Source of the DNA: Actinomycetota bacterium
GTDB lineage: Bacteria > Actinomycetota > Acidimicrobiia > Acidimicrobiales > Microtrichaceae
Direction: 5' to 3'
Assembly: GCA_016703525.1 (NCBI GenBank)
Contig: JADJBW010000013.1
Span: 96,770-160,769, forward strand
DNA length: 64,000 bases
The translations under genes and the position numbers were made by a program. Every line of letters starts with the position of its first letter. The first letter of the stretch is position 1. A model generated the notes under the pieces. That model did no database searches and had not been told where the DNA came from. It worked only from the letters and a program-made list of their open reading frames with translations. Below are positions 17,823 through 27,046 of the stretch, in pieces.

Positions 17823-20138
17823 TCAGGCGCGGCCCGGCCGGGCAGCTCCGGCCTCGAGTTCGAGGAGTCGGCGCAACCCGAGGAGTGGCCCGGCGTGAGC
17901 GTTCGAGTTCAGGCTCGGGAACTCGGCCATCGGGGTTGCCGGGTGCACGAACGTGCCACCCTCATCGGCGCCCATCCAGCTGTTGAGACAGTCGGGCCCG
18001 CTCCAGTGGCCGACCCAGGGCTGGGGCGACACACGCCCGCGGTGCAGCATCGACTGCCGATGCAGCATCCGCCACGCCGCGCCGGAGTCACGCTCGGCGA
18101 CCGCCCACACCGCCAGTCCGCCGAGCGCGGCCCACACGCCTCCGTTGCAGTCCCAACCGGGTGCGAGCAGTCCACCGCGGATGCGGTGCGGGCGATCGAT
18201 GATCGTCGGACCGAGCGTCGACGGTTCGTCGAGCCTCGACAGCACCGATGCCACGAGGCGATCTCGCCGATCCGCCGGACCATGACCCGCGATCAACGGC
18301 CAGACCTGCGCGTCGAGAAAGCAGTGCGACACGCCCACCGGCCCGCCGGCGCCGTCCCATGCCCGCAGGTACCAGCGGCCGGTCCATGCGTCGTCGAGCG
18401 GGCCGACGAGCGAAGCGGCGACGTTCCGACAGATCGCTGCGGCGTCGCGATCGACCCGGACGAGGACGTCGGCGACCCGCGGCAGCACGGCGACCGCCAT
18501 GGCCGAGTTGAACACCGATTCCCCGTGGCGGTGAAAGGCCCGCCGGTTTGCGACCATGAGCGAGATCGGGTCGGCCCAGTCACCGCTCCCCACACGCAAC
18601 AGTCCGTGCGGCCCGAAACCGACGTGACGCTCGACGGCGCGCGCCGCAGCGGCCGCGACCTGGGCGATCGTCGGGTCGGGCGACCCCGTCGATCGGCGCC
18701 GGCCGGGGCGAAGCAGCGGTGATGCCCGTCGACGCACGGCGACGTCGAGCACGGTCGTGTCATGGGTCGTCTCGACGAACTCGGCGAGGGCCCAGAGGAA
18801 GAAGAGCGGAAGGTCGGTCGGCGACGCGTGCACACCGCCCGAAGCCTGGGCCCCCGAGCCGAAATGCGCGTAGCCGAACATGCCCGAGGGCAACGACATC
18901 GCCGCCATGCTGCACAGCGCCTCGCGAGCGAGGTCGGCATCGAGATCGGCGATCGCCGCCACCACGAAGGCCTCATCGCGCACGGCGCCGTGCAGCCCGT
19001 GGATGAATCCGTATGCCGATCCCTGCATCACGAAGTCGTGTCCCACGGCGGGGTCGGGCACGCGCAGGCCGCGCAGCATCGCTAGGTGCCACGGCGCCTC
19101 TCGAATCGCGATCGACCGCTGATCGGATCCAGCAGATCCTGGCGCTCCCCGGGCTCCGAGACGCGCGCGGACACCCTCCCCGGCCGCCGACGCCGCCGCC
19201 ACCGATGCCGCCGCCACCGACGCGCTCTCGACTCCGAAACCCTTGCCGACGGCCCGCGCCCGCCATGCGGCGGGTCGACCCTGGTTCACGACGCGCAGGA
19301 CCGCCCGCACGTCGACCGGTCCGTCGCATTCCACCGCGAGCACGGCACACCCAGCGCCCGACCCGACGCGGTTCCCGCCGGCCGCGCGGTTGTTGCCGGG
19401 TCCGGAACCGGAGCCGGAGGCGCGGAGATGGAGCGCTGCCTGCGCGGCAATCCGGCGATCGGGTGGGTCGGTGAGTTCCCATCGCACGGTCGGCGGCTCG
19501 CCGAGGAACAGCTGCGGACGGTCGCGCACCACCCTCGGACGCGTCGGCGCCCACACAGCGCGGCGCCGATCGCGGTCGATCGTGACGATGAGCGGGTGTC
19601 GCTCGCCCCACCTCCGGCGCAGTCGATCGGTGCCGCGACGCGCACGGTCGCTCGCCGCGAACGCTGCGCGCCAGGCGAGCCGGTCGGCTCCCACGATCGT
19701 CGCGGGCGCCGCGATCCGACGGCTCATCAGGGGCGCTGGAATCAGCGGCACATTCGCGAGGTCGAACGGCACCCGGAACACGCACGCCTCGCCGCGGTGG
19801 GGTCGAACCCGCCATCGGAATCCGACCGACGGCTCGTCAGGATCGGAGGTGACCGTGCAGCTGAGGGTCGCACGATCGGTCGCCCACTCCATCTCAACGC
19901 CGTCCACGAGCAGCCGCAGCGCTGTCGGCGCCTGCCCGACCGGCACGGTCCCCACCGGCCCGAGTTCGGGGAGCGCCGTGCCGTCGGCGATCCGCACCAT
20001 GCCGCCCACCGTGGAGAAGATGCTGAGTTCCCCGGACACGTAGACCAGCACGGCCAGCCCCGGTGCACCGACCAGGTGGAATGCGTCGCCGGGGCAGCGA
20101 TCTACATCAACGTCGAAGCAGGCGCGTCGGTCGACCAT
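17823..20138 (-). CDS. Large six-hairpin glycosidase-like protein (GH94/GH36 type?)
   Basis: 771 aa from an ATG at 20138 (MVDRRACFDVDVDRC); the open frame extends upstream but overlaps the preceding gene. The first ~330 residues are beta-rich. The C-terminal ~400 residues look like an (alpha/alpha)6 barrel: SGMFGYAHFG, SGDWADPISLMV, GESVFNSAMAVAVLPRVADV, GVSHCFLDAQVWPLIAG, APGWDCNGGVWAALGGLAVW and NSWMGADEGG. These stretches resemble cellobiose-phosphorylase or amylo-glucosidase-like families. Asp/Glu candidates are present, but I cannot assign catalytic residues. No signal peptide, so probably cytosolic glycan processing. It follows the small membrane protein gene by 47 bp. Family assignment is tentative. 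Confidence 0.6.
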   Translation of the reverse strand: MVDRRACFDVDVDRCPGDAFHLVGAPGLAVLVYVSGELSIFSTVGGMVRIADGTALPELGPVGTVPVGQAPTALRLLVDGVEMEWATDRATLSCTVTSDPDEPSVGFRWRVRPHRGEACVFRVPFDLANVPLIPAPLMSRRIAAPATIVGADRLAWRAAFAASDRARRGTDRLRRRWGERHPLIVTIDRDRRRAVWAPTRPRVVRDRPQLFLGEPPTVRWELTDPPDRRIAAQAALHLRASGSGSGPGNNRAAGGNRVGSGAGCAVLAVECDGPVDVRAVLRVVNQGRPAAWRARAVGKGFGVESASVAAASVAAASAAGEGVRARLGARGAPGSAGSDQRSIAIREAPWHLAMLRGLRVPDPAVGHDFVMQGSAYGFIHGLHGAVRDEAFVVAAIADLDADLAREALCSMAAMSLPSGMFGYAHFGSGAQASGGVHASPTDLPLFFLWALAEFVETTHDTTVLDVAVRRRASPLLRPGRRRSTGSPDPTIAQVAAAAARAVERHVGFGPHGLLRVGSGDWADPISLMVANRRAFHRHGESVFNSAMAVAVLPRVADVLVRVDRDAAAICRNVAASLVGPLDDAWTGRWYLRAWDGAGGPVGVSHCFLDAQVWPLIAGHGPADRRDRLVASVLSRLDEPSTLGPTIIDRPHRIRGGLLAPGWDCNGGVWAALGGLAVWAVAERDSGAAWRMLHRQSMLHRGRVSPQPWVGHWSGPDCLNSWMGADEGGTFVHPATPMAEFPSLNSNAHAGPLLGLRRLLELEAGAARPGRA

Positions 20139-20185
20139 CGCCCGCTCGCACCGAGCGTCGTCGGCCCGTTCGTCGCATCGCCGGG

Positions 20186-20626
20186 TCACCTGGCGGCCCG
20201 TGCCCGCCGTCGTTGGATCTCGTCGATTGCCCAGTACAGCGGGGAATCCGAAGGAGCAGGAACGAGCCGCGGTCCGTCTGTGACGCAATATGAACGACCC
20301 ACGGAGCCGGACTTCGCCTGAATGCGGATTCCGAGTGACGATGACATCCGCCACATCACTCGTCCAGCATCCAGCTCCTCGATCCCGATCCATTCGATCT
20401 GTTCGTAGTCGGATCTGAAGCGACGACCGAAGTTCCGGATGGTGACCTCGCTCTCCCCGAGGTAGATCCCCGTACGGGAGGATTCACCGATCGCCCACAC
20501 GGCAAGGACTCCTGCAACAGCCCACCCGACATCCGGCAAGATGAGGCCGAATGCCGCGAGGGGCGTCGCGGCAGCGCCGGTGGCGAGCCGGTATTGCCAA
20601 TTGGCGGGAACATCCGCTCTGACCAT
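20186..20626 (-). CDS. Small membrane protein, PH-like domain (unknown role)
   Basis: 146 aa from an ATG at 20626. Two adjacent hydrophobic segments (about residues 12-50: LATGAAATPLAAFGLILP and VAGVLAVWAIG) are followed by a beta-rich part: TGIYLGESEVTIRNFGRRFR, then IEWIGIEELDAGRVMWRMS. This matches the layout of bacterial PH-domain membrane proteins. No catalytic motif. It is upstream of, and probably co-transcribed with, the glycosidase-like gene. A longer start cannot be excluded. Confidence 0.6.
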   Translation of the reverse strand: MVRADVPANWQYRLATGAAATPLAAFGLILPDVGWAVAGVLAVWAIGESSRTGIYLGESEVTIRNFGRRFRSDYEQIEWIGIEELDAGRVMWRMSSSLGIRIQAKSGSVGRSYCVTDGPRLVPAPSDSPLYWAIDEIQRRRARAAR

Positions 20627-20911
20627 CGGAATCAGGGCTCCGCGTGGAGGAAGCGACCTGCCGGCGCGATCTCCGGGGTCCCACGGCCGCACCCGCCAAA
20701 CATGCCGGCAACGGCGCGTCTCGGCGGGATCTGTGCTCGCGACGGTGTTGCTGTGGTGATCACTCTGACCAGCCTCTTGCTGTGACTGCCGTACCCAGCC
20801 ATCCCCAGTCCCTCGAACCACCAAGCGTCAACCGGTGCGCGACGCCGCAACACTACGAGGTCGACGCTGCGTTCCCACCTGCGGAGGCCCGGCGTCGACT
20901 TGGCAGGTGCC

Positions 20912-21746
20912 ATGATCGCGGCCGTGACGATCACGGTGGCCTCGATCAACGTAAACGGAATCCGAGCGGCGGTGCGGCGGGGCATGGCGGAGTGGCTCGG
21001 CGAAGCGCGGCCCGACGTCGTGGCCATGCAAGAGGTGCGGGCACCCGAGGGGCACCTGCCGACCGTGTTCGCCGTTCGCCGACATGTTCACCGACCTCGA
21101 CACCGAATGGAGCGTCGTGGAGACGACCGCCGAGGCCAAGGGCCGCGCCGGTGTTGCGGTCGCCGCCCGCTCGAAGCTCGAGGACTCGACCGAACCGCTC
21201 GGCGACCGGTTCCGCACCGCCGGACGGTGGGTCGAGGCGACCACCGAATCGGTCGACGGCACCGAGCTCACCGTGTGCAGCAGCTACGTCCACACCGGTG
21301 ACGCGAACGACGCCGACCGCATGGAGGAGAAACTCGCCTTCCTCGACGCGATCGCCGACCGCCTCGACGCCTACGCCGCAGCGGGTCGGTGCGTGCTGCT
21401 GACCGGCGACCTCAACGTCGCCCACGACTGGCGCGACATCAAGAACTGGAAGGGCAACCGCGGCAAGGCGGGCTTCCTGCCCGAGGAACAGGCGCGCCTC
21501 GACCGCATCCGCGACCTCGGCTACGTGGATCTGGGCCGACGGTTCGGTGGCGACAACCCTGGGCCCTACACCTGGTGGTCGTGGCGAGGGAAGGCCTTCG
21601 ACAACGACGCCGGATGGCGCATCGACTACCTGATCGCCTCCCCCGCGCTCGCACCCGCAGCACTCGGCGTCGACGTCCATCGCGCACCCACGTACGCGGC
21701 CCGCTGGTCGGACCACGCACCCGTCGTCGCCACCTTCGATCTCTGA
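20912..21746 (+). pseudogene. xth: Exodeoxyribonuclease III, frameshifted by a 7-bp duplication
   Basis: Two frames together make a complete exonuclease III/AP endonuclease. The first gives VTITVASINVNGIRAAV and VVAMQEVRAPEGHLPTVFA (metal-binding N and E). The second resumes at DMFTDLDTEW and has GRAGVAVAARS, SSYVHTGD, LLTGDLNVAHDWRDIKNWKG, RIDYLIAS and WSDHAPVVA (the catalytic Asp/Asn and terminal SDH). The break is an exact tandem duplication of GTTCGCC at 21067-21073 and 21074-21080; removing one copy restores the frame (TVFADMFTDL). The enzyme would repair abasic sites in DNA. GTG at 20924 is an equally good start. A P450 gene starts 24 bp downstream. Confidence 0.88.
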
Positions 21747-21769
21747 CCCGATACCGAGCGGGAGGGCCC

Positions 21770-23023
21770 GTGCCAGCCGACATCGATCTCACCGACCCCG
21801 ACGCGTTTGCGAACGGTCCTCCGCACGACATCTGGGATCACCTCCGCGACGCCGATCCGCTCCACTGGCACGAGCCGACGGCCTTCACGCCCGACGGCGA
21901 AGGGTTCTGGTGCCTCACCCGCTATGCCGACGTGGAGTGGGCGGCCCGCCAGCCGGCGCTGTTCTCGTCGTCGACCGGCGGCGACCGCTCCGGTGGGGGC
22001 ACGCTCATCGAGGACCTGCCGACCGGTTTCGCTGCGGGAGTCCTGTTGAACATGACCGACGACCCGCGCCATCACCACCTGCGTCGCGTCGTCAGCCCAT
22101 CGGTCGCACCGCGTCGGCTCCGCTCGATCGAATCCGCGCTCGCCGAACGCTGCGATGCGCTCCTCGACGCGGCGGTGGCCGCGGGACGCTGCGACGTGCT
22201 CACCGACATCGCCGCCGAGCTTCCCCTCCAGGCGATCGCGTCGCTGCTGGGTGTCCCCCAGGACGACCGGCACTTCCTCCTCGACTGGGCCGACGCAACG
22301 CTCGACTACGACGACCGCAACCCCGGCGAGACCACCGCGCGGGTCGCCGATGCGAGCGCCGAGATGTCGAGCTACTGCCGCCGCGTCATCGACGACCGCC
22401 GCGCCTGCCCCGCCGACGATCTGATGTCGGCCGCGGTGGCCGCCGATCTTCCCGAGGCCGCAGAACCGGGCGGTCCGCTCTCGGACCTCGAACTGGAGAT
22501 GCTGTTCCACCTGCTCGTCGCCGCGGGCAGCGAGACCACACGGAACTCGATCACCGCCGGTCTCCTCGCCCTCGTCGATCAACCCGACGACTGGGCTGCC
22601 TTGCGACGCGACCCCAACCTCGTCCCCGGAGCGATCGAAGAGACGCTGCGGTGGGCGTCGTCCACCATCTACAACCGCCGCACCGCCACCGCGGAGATCG
22701 AGTTACACGGCCGCACGATCCGCGCCGGCGACAAGGTCGTGCTGTGGTGGCAGGCCGCCAACTTCGACCCTCGGGCGTTCGACACGCCGGAACGGTTCGA
22801 CATCCGCCGGTCGCCGAACCCGCACCTCGCGTTCGGCGCCGGCAGCCACCTCTGTCTCGGAGCGAACCTCGCGCGGCTCGAAATCCGGCTCGTGCTGGAC
22901 GGGCTCCTCGCCCGCGTCGAGCGAATCGAGCTCGACGGCCCGGCCGAGCGCACCCGGTCCAACAAACATGCAGGATTCCGCCACGCGCCCGTCACCCTTC
23001 ACCCGGTACCCTCCGCCGGATGA
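21770..23023 (+). CDS. Cytochrome P450
   Basis: 417 aa from the GTG at 21770, preceded by GGGAGGG. All P450 hallmarks are seen: I-helix oxygen-binding AAGSETTRNSI (about residue 255), K-helix ExxR in IEETLRW, and the heme loop FGAGSHLCLGANLARLE with the thiolate Cys near residue 362. Length and the N-terminal DPDAFANGPPHDIWDHLRDAD are those of soluble bacterial class I P450s, some of which act on steroids or fatty acids. No ferredoxin or reductase gene is adjacent, so electrons must come from elsewhere. The stop overlaps the next start (ATGA), suggesting coupling to the exported esterase. Confidence 0.95.
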   Translation: MPADIDLTDPDAFANGPPHDIWDHLRDADPLHWHEPTAFTPDGEGFWCLTRYADVEWAARQPALFSSSTGGDRSGGGTLIEDLPTGFAAGVLLNMTDDPRHHHLRRVVSPSVAPRRLRSIESALAERCDALLDAAVAAGRCDVLTDIAAELPLQAIASLLGVPQDDRHFLLDWADATLDYDDRNPGETTARVADASAEMSSYCRRVIDDRRACPADDLMSAAVAADLPEAAEPGGPLSDLELEMLFHLLVAAGSETTRNSITAGLLALVDQPDDWAALRRDPNLVPGAIEETLRWASSTIYNRRTATAEIELHGRTIRAGDKVVLWWQAANFDPRAFDTPERFDIRRSPNPHLAFGAGSHLCLGANLARLEIRLVLDGLLARVERIELDGPAERTRSNKHAGFRHAPVTLHPVPSAG

Positions 23024-24279
23024 GACGGAGGGACATCCTGAAGGCCGGCGTCACCGCAGTGGGCGCCGCCACGTTGGGAGGGCCGATCGCGGCGGGGTGC
23101 GCCCCCGCACCCGGTCCGCTCATCCGCCGCGGCCCGGGGCCCGAGGCCGGCATCGAGCACATCGTGGTGCTGATGATGGAGAACCGGTCGTACGACCACA
23201 TCATGGGGTGGTTACCCGGCGGCGCCACCATGCCGGACAATGCCCGGTTCCGCGACGACCGCGGCGTTGAGCACCGCCGCTGGCACTTCGACGGCTGGGC
23301 ATCGTGCGAGTTCGACGACCCCGACCATAGCCGCGTGGGGGGCATGCGCCAGTACAACAACGGCGCCTGCGACGGTTGGCTGTCGAAGTCGCCTGACCTC
23401 TTCCCGATCTCGTACCTCACGCCCGAGCAGTTGGGGTTCTGGGGGCCGGCCGCACCGGCGTGGACCATGTGCGACAACTACTTCTCCGCGTTCATGGGGC
23501 CCACGTGGCCGAACCGCTTCTACCAGCACTGCGCTCAGACCCAGGTCGCGAAGAACAGCCTGGCGCCGCTCGATGTGGCGACCATCTGGGATCGCATCGC
23601 GAACGCCCGGCTCGAAGGCCGCTACTACTTCAGCGATGCACCGTTCGCCGCGCTGCTCGGGCTGCGGCACCTGCTCGTCAGCCGCACCTTCGACCAGTTC
23701 CTCGACGACGCGGCCGATGGTCGCCTGCCACACGTGAGCTTCGTCGACCCGGGTTTCGCGATCTCCGGGCCGATCGGCACCTCGAGCGACTACCACCCGA
23801 CCTCCGACATCCGCGCCGGCGACCGGCTCATCCACACCGTCTACGAGGCGATCACCCGGTCACCGAACTGGGAGAAGACCGTGCTGGTGGTGAACTTCGA
23901 CGAGTGGGGCGGATTCGCCGACCACGTCGTGCCGCGGGTGGCACCCGACGCGATGCCGGGGTTCGGGCTGCGTGGATTCCGTGTGCCGTGCCTCGTGGTG
24001 TCCCCGCTCGCCCGGCGCAACCACATCGCGCACGGCGAGTACGACCACACGTCGGTGCTGAAGATGATCGAGTGGGCCTTCGACCTCGAACCGCTCACGC
24101 CGCGCGACGCGGCGGCGAACAACCTCGCCGACGTGCTCGATCTGGGCGGCACACCCAACCTGGACGCACCGCACTGGGACCTCGCGCCGTTCACCCCCGA
24201 AAACTGCATCGCCCACCTGTTCGACGACATCTGGGATCGCCTCATCGCATGGGCGCGCGGTCAGGGTTGGCCAGTCTGA
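23020..24279 (+). CDS. Tat-exported phospholipase C-family phosphoesterase
   Basis: 419 aa from the ATG at 23020. It has a twin-arginine/lipoprotein leader (MRRRDILKAG, then IAAGCAPAPG with Cys near residue 27). The phosphoesterase family (bacterial phospholipase C/acid phosphatase AcpA) shows in IEHIVVLMMENRSYDHIMGW with the metal-binding ENRS, ACDGWLSKS, FMGPTWPNRFYQHC, HVSFVDPGF, LVVNFDEWGGFADHVVPR and HGEYDHTSVLKMIEW. These hold the conserved metal ligands. It likely hydrolyses phosphodiester or phosphomonoester substrates at the cell surface. Translationally coupled to the P450. Confidence 0.9.
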   Translation: MRRRDILKAGVTAVGAATLGGPIAAGCAPAPGPLIRRGPGPEAGIEHIVVLMMENRSYDHIMGWLPGGATMPDNARFRDDRGVEHRRWHFDGWASCEFDDPDHSRVGGMRQYNNGACDGWLSKSPDLFPISYLTPEQLGFWGPAAPAWTMCDNYFSAFMGPTWPNRFYQHCAQTQVAKNSLAPLDVATIWDRIANARLEGRYYFSDAPFAALLGLRHLLVSRTFDQFLDDAADGRLPHVSFVDPGFAISGPIGTSSDYHPTSDIRAGDRLIHTVYEAITRSPNWEKTVLVVNFDEWGGFADHVVPRVAPDAMPGFGLRGFRVPCLVVSPLARRNHIAHGEYDHTSVLKMIEWAFDLEPLTPRDAAANNLADVLDLGGTPNLDAPHWDLAPFTPENCIAHLFDDIWDRLIAWARGQGWPV

Positions 24280-24341
24280 GGGGACGGCGTCCTCGATCAG
24301 CGGCACCGTGTGTGAGTTCGGATCCCCCGTGTTCAGCGGGT

Positions 24342-26831
24342 TCAGGCGCCGCCACCCACGTCCTCGAAGGCGGTGGCCCGGAACCGGTTCCAGTCCTCGT
24401 GCGCCCAGGTGATACTCGCCGCCCAGCCCGCCTCCGTCTGGACCAGGCAACTGACCGTGGCGTCATCGATTGACGTGCATGCGTCGGCCCCTCCCCTCAG
24501 GGCGCCATACGTGTCGTGGAGGGCGAGGATCTGATCAGCCACCTCGGGCGTCGCCAGCTTGGAGACGGTTGCCCGGTCTCCGGTGTTGGCCGCCTCGACC
24601 ATGTCGCTGATCGTCGACTCGACGTCGATGACTTCGACCGATTCCTGGACGAGCGCGCCGTCCTTCCACACCAGCTGTTCGGTTGCGTCGCGGCTCGGAC
24701 AGCAGTGCGGGTCGCTCTCGGCCGAGGCCATGAAGCGCACCTCGAGACCGTCGCCGGCGGTGACGCCGACAGCGACGAAACCCCAGCTCGACTCGACCCC
24801 GCTCCCGAAGTCCACGATCATCGGCGTGCGATCCGCCGCCCGGACGACGAGCACGTCGAACGGGACCAACGTTCCGGTGAACTCGCAGACCGCTGCCGCA
24901 GCGCCGTCGGCAACCCCGTCACCATCGATGTCACCGATCGAGACGTCAAAGATCTCCGCCCGCGAGACCTCACCAAGGTCGTAGCGAGCGCACGTCGTCG
25001 CCACGTCGAGGGCTCTCATCTCGGCGTCGGTTACGCCGGCCGGTTTGGGGAGCTCGACCGAACGTTCGCCGATCCAGAACAGGTCCGCCGATGCGCGCCG
25101 GTTCATCTCGATCAGCAATTCCCCCGCCGAGCCGACGAGGTTGATCACGTCGATCGAGTTCTCCAGCAGCTCGATCCAACCGATCCCCGGGATCAGCTTC
25201 TTGATCGTCGCCTCGGCCAGGTCCGCAACCATGCCGGCCGGGTCGAGCACCGAATCGAGCCCGAGCGCCGTGATCGCTGCCGCCCAGTCCACGGTTGCGA
25301 CGACATCGATGAGGCCGGTCACGAACGTCTGCAGCAGGCCATACGTCGCGCCGACAGCCTCAAGCCCGTCGAGGTCGCGGTCGGCCGCCAGCGACAGGGA
25401 ACGGAGGTACTCGTTCAGCGGAGTCGCAAGGTTCGTGGCGAGGTCGATCAGCGCGTCCGCAACCGGGTCCTCGCCCCGGCCACGAGCCGTGTCCGCAGCG
25501 TCGGGCCCACCGAGCGTTTCCGCAAGCGACTCGGCGAAGGCGTTCGACAGGTTCTTGCGCACGTTCTTCCGCGGCTTCTTGAGGTCCATGTCTTTGAGCA
25601 GACCGATGGCGGGAAGCACCAGGTCGGTGATGAACGTGAGGGCAAAGGTCACCGGCGCCCCCGCATCGGACGCACCGATGACACCGTCGATGTCGGAGCC
25701 GTTCGGCCCACCGCCGAACGACACGGCGAGCAGCGGCTTCCCCCAGGCGGATGCCGGCATGTCGAACTCGGTCTCGGCATCGGCGAGGGAGTTGACGACC
25801 ATGTCCTTGACCTTCTTCCACGCCTTCCCGAAGTCGCCCCCGCCCTCGCAGAGAAGGCCGAACGTGACCTTCTCGCAGAGCCATTTCGCGGATTCCTTGA
25901 CGTACTCGGTTGCCATCGTCTTGACGAGGTCGGTGATGCCCGGGATCGCCCACCGCTTCGGCTCGATGAACCCGACGATCCGATTGTCGGCGAGCGGGTC
26001 CTCGATCGCCACCCAACGAGGCGTCGGGTTCTTGACGACGACCGTGTTGGTTTTCCCCGCAGCTGCCTTGTCGGACGCGAACGATACGCAGACAGCGTTC
26101 GGCCCGTAGCCGTCTGGGTCGACGATCTTGCCCTTGATGCAGCTCTTGTCGGTTTCGACCGCCGCGACCGGAGCGCGCAGGCCGGCGGTCGTCGCCGGGG
26201 CAGGGATCGGCGCTTCCGGGCCGCATCGACCGCCCGCGATGTTCGAGACCACCGCGTTCAGCGCGGCGACCAATGGCACATCGGCTCCGGCCAGCGGATC
26301 GATCCCGGCGACGACGAGGCGATGCACCTCTCGCGCCGCGTCATCGAGGCGGGGGTCGGCCAGCAGACACATCAGCACGACGGCGTCGACCACCGGGTCG
26401 CCGGTGGCGAGCCCGATACCACCGAAGGCGACCGCCGCCGCGGTGGTCCGCTCATCAATGACCACCTTGCGAACCGGACCGAGCACGGCCGCTGCGGAGG
26501 GCACCACAGCGGCGAGTTGCACCCGCCCATCCGCCGCCGTTGCGGTGATCAGCCCTGTGGCGTCGCTGGTCTTGGTCGCCGTTGCGGACTGGGCGCCGAC
26601 ACCTCCGTCGAGCGAGATCGCCTTGCCCCCAAGAACGATCTGCGTCGGGGCGACGATCGCAGGATCGGCGGCGACGGTGACATCGATCTCGACTGCGGCC
26701 GTGGCCGGCGCTTGCATCGTCGTCGACGCCGACCTGCGGATGTCGCCGGACTTGCCGCCGCAGCCCGGGAGCAGGACGGCAAGTCCTGCCACGCTCAGGA
26801 GGATCACTACCACTCGCCGGCGCCGTCTCAT
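24342..26831 (-). CDS. Large lipoprotein of unknown function
   Basis: 829 aa from an ATG at 26831. The leader is MRRRRRVVVILLSVAGLAVLLPGC, with the lipobox LLPGC at residues ~20-24. No catalytic family is recognised. Visible features are a Thr/Ala-rich early region, paired Cys (SCIKGKIVDPDGYG; WLCEKVTFGLLCEGGG), a long helical middle part (about residues 330-600, including KKPRKNVRKNL and IKKLIPGIGWIELLENSIDVI), an EF-like DIDGDGVADG near residue 640, and a C-terminal region with Cys pairs. It converges on the phosphoesterase and diverges from the diiron operon. Surface-exposed; role unknown. Confidence 0.75.
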   Translation of the reverse strand: MRRRRRVVVILLSVAGLAVLLPGCGGKSGDIRRSASTTMQAPATAAVEIDVTVAADPAIVAPTQIVLGGKAISLDGGVGAQSATATKTSDATGLITATAADGRVQLAAVVPSAAAVLGPVRKVVIDERTTAAAVAFGGIGLATGDPVVDAVVLMCLLADPRLDDAAREVHRLVVAGIDPLAGADVPLVAALNAVVSNIAGGRCGPEAPIPAPATTAGLRAPVAAVETDKSCIKGKIVDPDGYGPNAVCVSFASDKAAAGKTNTVVVKNPTPRWVAIEDPLADNRIVGFIEPKRWAIPGITDLVKTMATEYVKESAKWLCEKVTFGLLCEGGGDFGKAWKKVKDMVVNSLADAETEFDMPASAWGKPLLAVSFGGGPNGSDIDGVIGASDAGAPVTFALTFITDLVLPAIGLLKDMDLKKPRKNVRKNLSNAFAESLAETLGGPDAADTARGRGEDPVADALIDLATNLATPLNEYLRSLSLAADRDLDGLEAVGATYGLLQTFVTGLIDVVATVDWAAAITALGLDSVLDPAGMVADLAEATIKKLIPGIGWIELLENSIDVINLVGSAGELLIEMNRRASADLFWIGERSVELPKPAGVTDAEMRALDVATTCARYDLGEVSRAEIFDVSIGDIDGDGVADGAAAAVCEFTGTLVPFDVLVVRAADRTPMIVDFGSGVESSWGFVAVGVTAGDGLEVRFMASAESDPHCCPSRDATEQLVWKDGALVQESVEVIDVESTISDMVEAANTGDRATVSKLATPEVADQILALHDTYGALRGGADACTSIDDATVSCLVQTEAGWAASITWAHEDWNRFRATAFEDVGGGA

Positions 26832-27046
26832 CGCCGCACGGTAGTCGGGCGATGCGAGGTGCGCTCGGGCGTTGAACTCGCGTTCCATGGCCCGGCCTCG
26901 CCAGCGGGTGGGGACGGAGGCACACCACCGCTACCGGCGGTAGATGTGGACACAACCTGTGACGCAGGTCTCTCAAGTTTTCGAATCATCCGATCGATTA
27001 CCCACGGTAGGTTCGCCGCCATTCAGCCGACCAAGAGGGGAATCGA

